Origin: Alphaproteobacteria bacterium
GTDB taxonomy: Bacteria > Pseudomonadota > Alphaproteobacteria > Micavibrionales > Micavibrionaceae
Assembly: GCA_021775965.1 (NCBI GenBank)
Contig: JAJFGV010000025.1
Span: 1-59,161, forward strand
Reading direction: 5' to 3'
DNA: 59,161 nucleotides
Shown: positions 52,561 through 59,161 of the stretch, one piece after another
Position numbering within the stretch: the stretch's first letter is position 1
Layout of the letters: every line of letters begins with the position of its first letter
The notes under the pieces: model-generated
Seen by the model: only the letters and a program-made list of their open reading frames with translations
Told to the model about the DNA's origin: nothing
Databases searched by the model: none
Translations under genes and position numbers: made by a program

Positions 52561-53651
52561 TGGATTTATTTGGCGAAGAGCCGGAACCGGTAAAAAAAGA
52601 AAAAGAAAAGACAGTGGACATGACCACTGAGGAACCGGAGTCAGGGGAGCGGGCTCGTGACGTTAAAGTTTGTTTTGGTCATGATGCGGTTGAAACGAAA
52701 TTAAATGAATTAATGATGTCCGATCGCCCACCGCATGGGTTAATTTTTTCCGGCCCGAAGGGGGTTGGTAAATCGACGATGGCTTATCAGCTCACGCGGT
52801 TTTTATTTACACAAAGCACATCTTTGCCAGAAGATGTTGTCGCGCGGCGCGTGGCCTCTGGCGCGCACCCTGATTTGCTCAGCATCGAGCGCGCGATTGA
52901 TCCGGTGAAGGGCAAGCAAAAAGCATCTGTTGATGTTAATGAAATTCGTAAGGTGACTCCGTTTTTGCGTCGTACAGCCTCGGAAGGCGGGTGGCGGATT
53001 GTTATCGTTGATGATGCCGACACTATGAATCGTAATGCGCAGAACGCGCTTTTGAAAATTCTAGAAGAGCCGCCGGAAAAAACGTTGCTGGTTTTGGTTG
53101 CGCATAGAGCAGGGGCGCTTATTCCGACCATTCGTTCGCGTTGTCGTGTTGTGCCGTTTCAGCCTTTGGGTGATGATGTGATGACACGGCTTTTGCAGGC
53201 GTATGATTTGTCGCCGCATGAGACGGATATGTTGATTGCTCTGGCGGGGGGCAGTTTTGGTAAGGCGCTGGACTATATCGAGGAAGGCGCGCTTGAAACG
53301 CTTAAGAGAATTCTATCGCTGATCGAAAGCTATCCCGTCTGGGATTGGCCGCAAATCCATGTGTTAGCCGATGAGTTGTCACGGCCGGGTCAGGAGAGCG
53401 CCTATGCCGCCTATCAGAATTTGATGCAGTTTATCTGGTCGCAGCTTGTTCTGACCAAGGCCAGGGGCCAAAATAATGCTCAAGCACCGCTGAATACAGA
53501 CGTTTTTGCGGCTTTACTTCAGAACTCTTCGCTTGAAACCTTAAGTAAAATCTGTGAAAACCTTCAGGAGCACTTTGAAACCGTACAAAGGGCCAATCTG
53601 GACAAGCGCCAGGGAGTCATGGGTGCATTTTCACTGATGAAGGCAGCTTAA
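52560..53651 (+). CDS. holB: DNA polymerase III subunit delta'
   Basis: 363 aa clamp-loader subunit. AAA+ fold with P-loop SGPKGVGKST (64-73), IVIVDDADTMNRNAQNALLKILEEPP (sensor/Walker B) and IPTIRSRCRVVPFQPL (arginine-finger region). The first about 30 residues are a charged extension. The zinc-binding Cys set of tau/delta' is not evident, as in other alphaproteobacterial HolB. Followed after 9 nt by metG. Confidence 0.93.
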   Translation: MDLFGEEPEPVKKEKEKTVDMTTEEPESGERARDVKVCFGHDAVETKLNELMMSDRPPHGLIFSGPKGVGKSTMAYQLTRFLFTQSTSLPEDVVARRVASGAHPDLLSIERAIDPVKGKQKASVDVNEIRKVTPFLRRTASEGGWRIVIVDDADTMNRNAQNALLKILEEPPEKTLLVLVAHRAGALIPTIRSRCRVVPFQPLGDDVMTRLLQAYDLSPHETDMLIALAGGSFGKALDYIEEGALETLKRILSLIESYPVWDWPQIHVLADELSRPGQESAYAAYQNLMQFIWSQLVLTKARGQNNAQAPLNTDVFAALLQNSSLETLSKICENLQEHFETVQRANLDKRQGVMGAFSLMKAA

Positions 53652-53660
53652 GGGGATACT

Positions 53661-55229
53661 ATGCCTGACAAGGGCCCATTTTATATCACTACACCTATAT
53701 ACTATGTGAACGATAAACCGCATATAGGTCATACGTATACGACTGTGGCTTGTGATGTTCTGGCGCGGTTTAAACGGCTGGACGGTTATGATGTGATGTT
53801 TCTGACCGGCACGGACGAGCATGGGTTAAAGGTGATGCAGGCGGCAGAAGAAGCCGGTGTTGATCCACAAAGTTTGACCGATCAGGTGTCGCAGAACTTT
53901 CGCGACCTGGTTCCACTCATGAATTATTCCAATGATGATTTTATTCGCACGACAGAAGAGCGTCACAAAAAAGCAGCGCAAGCGCTGTGGCAGAAAATTG
54001 ATGCGGCGGGTGATCTTTATCAGGACAATTATGGCGGCTGGTATGCTGTGCGTGATGAGGCGTATTACACAGAAGATGAGCTGACCGACGGCCCGGGCGG
54101 TAAAAAAATAGCGCCATCAGGAGCCGAATGTGAATGGGTTGAAGAGGAGAGTTATTTCTTCAAGCTTTCCGAGTGGCAAGATCGTTTGCTGGAGTTTTAT
54201 GATAAAAATCCGGATTTTGTTGCGCCACAATCCCGTTATAACGAGGTTAAAAGTTTCGTGAAAGGTGGCCTTAAGGATCTTTCGCTCAGCCGTACAAAAT
54301 TTGACTGGGGTGTGAAAGTTCCGGGTGATGATAAACATGTCATGTATGTCTGGATCGATGCGCTGACCAATTATATGACGGCGGTTGGATATCCTGACAC
54401 AGAGTCTGAGAGTTTTAAAAAATTCTGGCCAGCTGATATTCATATGGTCGGAAAAGATATTCTGCGGTTCCACGCGGTTTACTGGCCAGCGTTTTTGATG
54501 TCGGCGGGGCTTGAAGTGCCAAAGAAAATATTTGCCCATGGCTGGTGGACAATTGAAGGGCAGAAGATGTCCAAGTCTCTTGGCAATGTCATTGCGCCGC
54601 ATGATCTGGTCGAGCGCTATGGTGTTGATGCCGCACGATACTTTATGTTGCGCGAAGTGCCGTTTGGCAATGATGGCGATTTTTCTCATCAGGCCGCCAT
54701 TAACCGGATTAACGCAGACCTGGCCAATGGCATCGGCAATCTGGCGCAGCGGACATTGTCGATGATTTACAAAAATTGTGATGAGCGGATACCGCAGCCG
54801 AATGAATTTGACAGTGTTGATATGAAGTTCTTGCTGAACTCAAAGGAAAACATGTTGACGGCAGTGCGTGATAATCTGGATGAGTTGAAAATCCATCGTG
54901 CGCTCGAAGAAATCATGAAAATTGTTTCCTATGCCGATGGTTATGTTGATGCGCAGGCGCCATGGACGCTTCGGAAAGAAGATCCCGAGCGGATGAAGAC
55001 TGTTCTTTATGTGCTGGCTGAAGTTATTCGTTGTCTAGGCATTATTATGCAGCCGGTTACGCCGGCCTCGGCGGATAAATTGTTGGATCAGTTGAAAGTT
55101 CCAAAAGATGAGCGAACATTCGAGCATATTAATGAAAAATATGCGCTCCAGCCCGGTACAAAAATCGATAAGCCGGAAGGAATTTTTCCACGTATTGCTC
55201 CGGAAGAAGAGCGCGGGGTAGGGACATGA
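53661..55229 (+). CDS. metG: Methionine-tRNA ligase
   Basis: 522 aa class I synthetase. The HIGH motif is H21-H24 in NDKPHIGHTYT, and KMSKS lies in EGQKMSKSLGN (about 305). The connective peptide (about 115-160) has no zinc-binding CxxC pairs, placing it in the zinc-free MetG2 type. No C-terminal tRNA-binding OB domain is fused; a free CsaA-like protein lies at 37.8 kb but is not linked. The stop overlaps the next gene by 4 nt. Confidence 0.95.
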   Translation: MPDKGPFYITTPIYYVNDKPHIGHTYTTVACDVLARFKRLDGYDVMFLTGTDEHGLKVMQAAEEAGVDPQSLTDQVSQNFRDLVPLMNYSNDDFIRTTEERHKKAAQALWQKIDAAGDLYQDNYGGWYAVRDEAYYTEDELTDGPGGKKIAPSGAECEWVEEESYFFKLSEWQDRLLEFYDKNPDFVAPQSRYNEVKSFVKGGLKDLSLSRTKFDWGVKVPGDDKHVMYVWIDALTNYMTAVGYPDTESESFKKFWPADIHMVGKDILRFHAVYWPAFLMSAGLEVPKKIFAHGWWTIEGQKMSKSLGNVIAPHDLVERYGVDAARYFMLREVPFGNDGDFSHQAAINRINADLANGIGNLAQRTLSMIYKNCDERIPQPNEFDSVDMKFLLNSKENMLTAVRDNLDELKIHRALEEIMKIVSYADGYVDAQAPWTLRKEDPERMKTVLYVLAEVIRCLGIIMQPVTPASADKLLDQLKVPKDERTFEHINEKYALQPGTKIDKPEGIFPRIAPEEERGVGT

Positions 55230-55675
55230 TGGCCACGCATCTCTGGTTTTTCTATGCTTTGATAAGCTCTGTCTTGTGGGGATTAGGCTATGTCTTTAGC
55301 GAAAAAATTCTAAAAGCCGGAATATCTGCGCCGTTTCTAATGCTGGTTTATCTTGTGGTGTCTGTACCTATCTTTTTTCTTCTTACACATTTTACAAACA
55401 CTATGAAGCCAAGTTTTGAGGTTATGACTTCCAACAAAATGGTGGGACTGTATTTTGTGGTTGTTATCGCTTCTTTTGTTGTCGCCAATTATTTTATTTT
55501 TGTTAGTATCAGCATGAAGAACGCGACATTAACCAATTTGATCGAAATATCATATCCGGTTTTTACCGTTTTGTTTTCCTGGCTTATTTTTAAAGAGTTT
55601 CATTTGAACCTGGCCACATCGCTCGGTGCTCTTTTGATATTTTCCGGTGTTACCCTCATATATTTAAAGAGTTAG
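55226..55675 (+). CDS. Half-size EamA/DMT-family membrane protein
   Basis: 149 aa with about five TM helices, equal to one EamA domain: SSVLWGLGYVFSEKILKAG, NYFIFVSISMKNATLTNLIEISYPVFTVLFSWLIFKEF, LGALLIFSGVTLIYLK. Full EamA transporters have two copies, so this likely dimerises, as in small multidrug-type members. Substrate unknown. Set between metG and tatD with overlap and a 3-nt gap, so it belongs to the operon. Confidence 0.85.
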   Translation: MMATHLWFFYALISSVLWGLGYVFSEKILKAGISAPFLMLVYLVVSVPIFFLLTHFTNTMKPSFEVMTSNKMVGLYFVVVIASFVVANYFIFVSISMKNATLTNLIEISYPVFTVLFSWLIFKEFHLNLATSLGALLIFSGVTLIYLKS

Positions 55676-55678
55676 AAA

Positions 55679-56467
55679 ATGTGGATTGATTCCCATTGTC
55701 ATCTGACCCATGAAAAGATGGAATCTACACCGGAAGAGCTGGTGAAAGCCGCGGGTGAGGTTGGCGTTGACGGTATGGTGACAATTTCCTGTCAGATTAG
55801 CGGCGATTTTCCAGGAGTTTTGGCGACAGCGCAAAAATTCGACAACGTCTGGTGCAGCGTTGGGACGCATCCCCATGATGCTGGTGCTGCGGAAGAAAAA
55901 GCCATCACGCAGGAAAAATTGGTGGAGTTGGCGACGTCAGATACTAACATCATCGGCATTGGCGAAAGTGGATTGGATTATTACTACGATAATTCACCGC
56001 GAGACGATCAAAAGGAAAGTTTTAGGAAACATATCCGCGCTTGCATCGAAACAGATCTACCTCTGATTGTTCATACGCGCGATGCAGAGGAAGACACCAT
56101 CAACATCATGCGTGAGGAGGGGCAGGGCACAAACTTATCTGGCGTGATGCATTGTTTTTCTTCCGGGCCAAAACTGGCCCAGCAGGCGCTGGATTTTGGT
56201 TTTTATATTTCGTTTTCGGGTATTGTGACCTTTAATAAGGCCGATGAGCTGCGCACCATAGCCAAAGACGTGCCGCTGGATCGTATTCTGGTAGAAACGG
56301 ACGCGCCGTATCTGGCGCCGATGCCGCATCGTGGAAAAGCCAACGTACCGGCTTATGTTGCTCATACGGGAAAATTCCTCGCGGATCTTAAAGGCGTATC
56401 AGAAGAAGAAATGGCAAAAGCGACGACGGAGAATTTTTTCCGTTTGTTTAACAAGGCAAAGCTATGA
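55679..56467 (+). CDS. tatD: TatD-family metal-dependent hydrolase
   Basis: 262 aa. Motifs are WIDSHCHLT (His6, His8), GIGESGLDYYYDNSPRDDQ (Glu ligand), PLIVHTRDAEEDT, MHCFSSGP and VETDAPYLAPMPHRGK. A metal-dependent nuclease with 3'-5' activity on DNA. It follows metG and overlaps the next hydrolase by 4 nt, standard for alphaproteobacteria. Confidence 0.95.
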   Translation: MWIDSHCHLTHEKMESTPEELVKAAGEVGVDGMVTISCQISGDFPGVLATAQKFDNVWCSVGTHPHDAGAAEEKAITQEKLVELATSDTNIIGIGESGLDYYYDNSPRDDQKESFRKHIRACIETDLPLIVHTRDAEEDTINIMREEGQGTNLSGVMHCFSSGPKLAQQALDFGFYISFSGIVTFNKADELRTIAKDVPLDRILVETDAPYLAPMPHRGKANVPAYVAHTGKFLADLKGVSEEEMAKATTENFFRLFNKAKL

Positions 56468-57255
56468 AAGCCAAACTGACCATACTCGGATGCGGCAATT
56501 CGACCGGCGTGCCGGCAATTGGTAATTACTGGGGTGATTGTGACCCAGGTGAGCCGAAGAATACGCGGTTGCGTAGTTCTGTCATGGTGCAAACGGATAA
56601 GACCACTTTGATCATCGATACTGGTCCAGATTTTCGCCAACAAATGAATGGCGCTGATATTAACTATATTGATGGCGTTTTGTATTCGCATGCGCATGCG
56701 GATCATATTAATGGCATCGACGAGCTGCGTGTTTTGGCACTTCGGAATAAAATGCTAATTCCGGTCCACGGTAATAAAGAGACGCTTGGTAATCTGGAGT
56801 CACGTTTTGATTATTTGTTTGAAGGCGGTAATCACAAGCTGTATCCGCCGGTTGTTGAGGCGCGGCATATTGAAGAAAGCCAGTTTGGCGTCGTCCAGAG
56901 TCTTGGCGATATCGAATTTATTCCGTTTGAGCAGGATCACGGCACGCTGCAGTCGCTGGGTTATCGGTTTGGTGATCTGGCGTATTCAGTGGATGTCCAT
57001 CAGCTCGATGATAAAGCGATAGATGTCCTGCGCGGTGTTAAAACCTGGATCGTTGATGCCGCCGGTTATAAAAGCGAAACCAATCCGGTGCATGCAAGTT
57101 TGAAGACGCTTTATAGCCTGAATGAGGATATTGGAGCCGAGACGGTTTATCTGACCAGCCTGTCATTGGCGATGGATTATCAGACAATGCTTGGTGAGCT
57201 GCCTGCGGGCTTTGTGCCAACCCATGACGGCTTGATTATAGAGTTTGAATGCTAA
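56464..57255 (+). CDS. MBL-fold hydrolase (PhnP-like phosphodiesterase)
   Basis: 263 aa metallo-beta-lactamase fold. The start is LTILGCGNSTGVPAIGNYWGDCDPGEPKNTRLRSS (family hallmark in parts), then the metal motif HAHADH (HxHxDH), VPVHGN region, EQDHGTLQSLGYRFG and the closing DG. PhnP and relatives hydrolyse cyclic phosphodiesters; here no phn genes are nearby, so the substrate is open. Last gene of the dac-to-tatD unit. Confidence 0.9.
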   Translation: MKAKLTILGCGNSTGVPAIGNYWGDCDPGEPKNTRLRSSVMVQTDKTTLIIDTGPDFRQQMNGADINYIDGVLYSHAHADHINGIDELRVLALRNKMLIPVHGNKETLGNLESRFDYLFEGGNHKLYPPVVEARHIEESQFGVVQSLGDIEFIPFEQDHGTLQSLGYRFGDLAYSVDVHQLDDKAIDVLRGVKTWIVDAAGYKSETNPVHASLKTLYSLNEDIGAETVYLTSLSLAMDYQTMLGELPAGFVPTHDGLIIEFEC

Positions 57256-57360
57256 CCCTATAAATAACGCATCTTTTAAGTGAATCTTCTGCGGTTCGTT
57301 GGGGCAGGAGAGTGGAAAGCTTTTTAGTAGACATAATCAAAAATATATGTATTGTGATGA

Positions 57361-57407
57361 GGCTGGTACGAGGTTTGCATTTCCAGCCAGATGAATGGAG
57401 ATAACCT
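57361..57407 (+). promoter_or_regulatory. Leader hairpin and RBS of the RTX protease
   Basis: GGCTGG (57361-57366) and CCAGCC (57383-57388) form a 6-bp stem ending 8 nt before GGAG (57397-57400), which lies 7 nt from the ATG at 57408. The rest of the gap 57256-57360 is A+T-rich; a weak TAGACA, 16 bp, TATTGT promoter is possible. Confidence 0.4.
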
Positions 57408-59161
57408 ATGGATCTTTCTATCGACAATGAATTTTCAGATCTTGAAGTCACAGCGGATACAGATTTTCCGCCTGGTTGCGGCTGTGATTTATGCTGCAAT
57501 GGCGGGCAAAGAGATCTGGTAGATTTTCATGAGCCTATAAAAGATCTTGTCATTTTGGCTGGCGGCGGCGGCACTGTAACCCCTGAGTCGATCGGCGCAC
57601 ATAATGCCAGCCATTTGCTTCGTGGCCTGGAATGGGGGCCGGGTGGCGGCACAGCAACGAGTGTTACATTCAGTTTTTTGAATTCAGTGCCTTCCTATTA
57701 TTCACCTTTTGCACAAGAGCGCACAAGTTTTGAAGCATTTACAGCTTCGATGCAAAACGCGGCGCGCGAAGTCATGGACATGGTTGAAACTTTTGCCAAT
57801 ATAACATTGACTGAGGTCAGCGGTGTTGGTGATATCACATTCGGTCAAGCGTTTCTCACAACGTCACAATCTGCGCCCGGCGCATGGGCCTATTATCCGG
57901 ATCAGGGTGATATTGGCGGTGACGTCTGGACGAATAATCATTTCGCGGCTTCTACGCAGAATGTAGCAAAAGGGACGTACGGATTTTATACGTTGTTGCA
58001 CGAAGTTGGGCATGCGCTCGGTATACAGCATTCATTTACAGCTGGACTGACGGGTAATGAGAATACGGAGCAGTACACAGTCATGGCCTATGACTGGAGT
58101 ACATGGGGAAGCATATTTGCTGAAACACATATGCTGTATGATATCTCGGCGCTTCAGCAAATTTATGGGGCAAACACATCTTATAATACGGGCGATGATA
58201 CATATGCTCTTGTATCCGGTGTTGCGCGCAGCATATGGGATGCCGGTGGTGAAGATACTATTGATACAACAGGTGTGGCAGGCTCGGTTACTATCCATCT
58301 CGAAGAGGGCGGGTTTAGCTCTGTGGGGCAAACAGAGAATGTTTCGATTGCTTATGGCGCTGTGATTGAAAATGCTACGACCGGCACAGGCAACGACTTT
58401 TTGTACGGTAACGCTGCTAATAATATTCTTCAAGGTGGCGCCGGTAATGATCAGTACTTTGGTGCTGATGGTAATGACAGCTACGTCTTTATATCTGGCC
58501 TTGATACGATCACAGAAACTTCTGGTGTAGACAAAGTTATATTTGATGCTGTCTGGAATCCCTGGGATGCGCTGATTACAGGAGATGTTATCAGTCTTTT
58601 AACGGGTGTTGACGAAATTACATTTAATGACATCGCCATGATTGAATTTTTTGCCTTTGATGGCTTTGCAGACATGACCTTTGCTGAACTCAATAATTTG
58701 CCACCGCCGAATACACCGCCCGTCGCTGAAGATGACGATTTTGTAGGCGTTCAAGATGTGACTGTTAACGGCAATGTCTTGGTTGATAATGGTCATGGTA
58801 CGGATAGTGATCCGGATGGTGACCCTTTGAGCGTTACGGCGGCTCTTGTTGTGAGCGCGCAAGGTGGTATTGCGATTATACAGGTTAATGGTGATTTTAG
58901 TTATGCTTCAGCGGCGGGCTTTACGGGCAATGACAGCTTTACCTATACCCTTGAGGATGGTTTGGGTGGAACAGATATCGGAACTGTTAATTTGGTTATA
59001 GGTGGCGGTCCGCCGCCAAATCCCATCGCTGGCTTGCAGGCCTCGTATTACGTTCTTCCATCTTCACCTACTGTGCTTTCGGATGTTGATTTTAATGCTG
59101 CGCCCGATGCAACCGAGATCGTGACCTCAATCGATCAATCGACGTCCGGTAGCTTTTTCAC
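57408..59161 (+). CDS. Serralysin-like RTX metalloprotease (partial, runs off the window)
   Basis: 584 codons with no stop before the window edge. No Sec signal. The Cys cluster CGCDLCC lies at 24-30. A metzincin zinc site HEVGHALGIQH (198-208) and Met-turn YTVMAYDW (223-230) identify an M10-type domain. Next come RTX nonapeptides (TGTGNDFLYG to GADGNDSYVF, about 325-360) and a cadherin/VCBS-like domain (about 437-555, PVAEDDDFVG, SDPDGDPLSV, GNDSFTYTLEDGLGG). A Pro-rich linker and the start of a PA14-like domain (LQASYYVLPS, DVDFNAAPD) follow. RTX and no signal peptide imply type I secretion; no transporter is in view. Only the N-terminal part is visible. Confidence 0.88.
   Translation, partial: MDLSIDNEFSDLEVTADTDFPPGCGCDLCCNGGQRDLVDFHEPIKDLVILAGGGGTVTPESIGAHNASHLLRGLEWGPGGGTATSVTFSFLNSVPSYYSPFAQERTSFEAFTASMQNAAREVMDMVETFANITLTEVSGVGDITFGQAFLTTSQSAPGAWAYYPDQGDIGGDVWTNNHFAASTQNVAKGTYGFYTLLHEVGHALGIQHSFTAGLTGNENTEQYTVMAYDWSTWGSIFAETHMLYDISALQQIYGANTSYNTGDDTYALVSGVARSIWDAGGEDTIDTTGVAGSVTIHLEEGGFSSVGQTENVSIAYGAVIENATTGTGNDFLYGNAANNILQGGAGNDQYFGADGNDSYVFISGLDTITETSGVDKVIFDAVWNPWDALITGDVISLLTGVDEITFNDIAMIEFFAFDGFADMTFAELNNLPPPNTPPVAEDDDFVGVQDVTVNGNVLVDNGHGTDSDPDGDPLSVTAALVVSAQGGIAIIQVNGDFSYASAAGFTGNDSFTYTLEDGLGGTDIGTVNLVIGGGPPPNPIAGLQASYYVLPSSPTVLSDVDFNAAPDATEIVTSIDQSTSGSFF

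Overview
This window looks like a chromosomal segment of an alphaproteobacterium. The evidence is the split F0 ATP synthase cluster with two b-type subunits (b and b') and no F1 genes beside it, a CcrM-type GANTC methyltransferase next to rnhB, the yebC/ruvCAB/ybgC-tolQRAB order, and a DciA-MutY-DsbA-SMC neighbourhood. Base composition is moderate (about 45-50 % GC by eye). Several lineage-specific ORFans with more A+T-rich codons are interspersed. A Micavibrio-like lineage is possible, but that is inference. I see no insertion sequence, prophage, CRISPR array or rRNA operon. Nearly everything is core chromosome.

Layout. 1-9.1 kb (+): yebC, an ORFan with its own promoter, ruvC-ruvA-ruvB, an ORFan on the minus strand, then ybgC-tolQ-tolR-tolA-tolB, where pal is missing. 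9.2-18 kb (-): rppH, a divergent polysaccharide deacetylase, ctpA, envC, rlmH and rsfS. These are preceded by a strong promoter driving a ~140-nt structured RNA that ends in an intrinsic terminator, then nadD, an ORFan and proA. 18-31 kb (mostly -): atpI-atpB-atpE-b'-b preceded by a translationally coupled ORFan, then smc, a DsbA-like protein, an ankyrin protein, an OmpA-domain protein, suhB, efp and dciA, with mutY divergent. 30.8-41 kb: a secreted ORFan, ccrM with a dense GANTC cluster in its promoter, rnhB, a palindromic repeat island, a YbjQ-like protein, pepN, a GNAT acetyltransferase, a CsaA-like protein, proB, obgE, rpmA and rplU. 41-46.9 kb: a PAS protein, a Gly/Asp-rich ORFan, and a Mn/Fe/Zn-type ABC transporter (two permeases, ATPase, TroA-like binding protein) divergent from an MntR-type regulator, with a palindrome over the promoter. 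47-57.3 kb (+): nhaD, tRNA-Ser (-), mltB, rlpA, dac, tmk, holB, metG, a half-size EamA transporter, tatD and a PhnP-like hydrolase. 57.4 kb to the right edge: a truncated M10/serralysin-like RTX metalloprotease.

Functional themes. There is Holliday-junction processing and base-excision repair (RuvABC, MutY). Cell-envelope constriction and peptidoglycan remodelling are well represented (Tol, EnvC, CtpA, MltB, RlpA, DacC, YibQ-like). Chromosome biology is present too (SMC, DciA, CcrM, HolB, and a parS-like 16-mer inside ruvA). Ribosome assembly and silencing genes include ObgE, L21/L27, RlmH, RsfS, EF-P and YebC. Proline synthesis is split between proA and proB, about 20 kb apart.

The points most worth a second look are the RNA/leader before rsfS, the absence of a conventional start codon for rsfS, the GANTC cluster on the ccrM promoter, the parS-like site in ruvA, the ORFan coupled to atpI, the missing pal, and the Cys cluster of the RTX protease.
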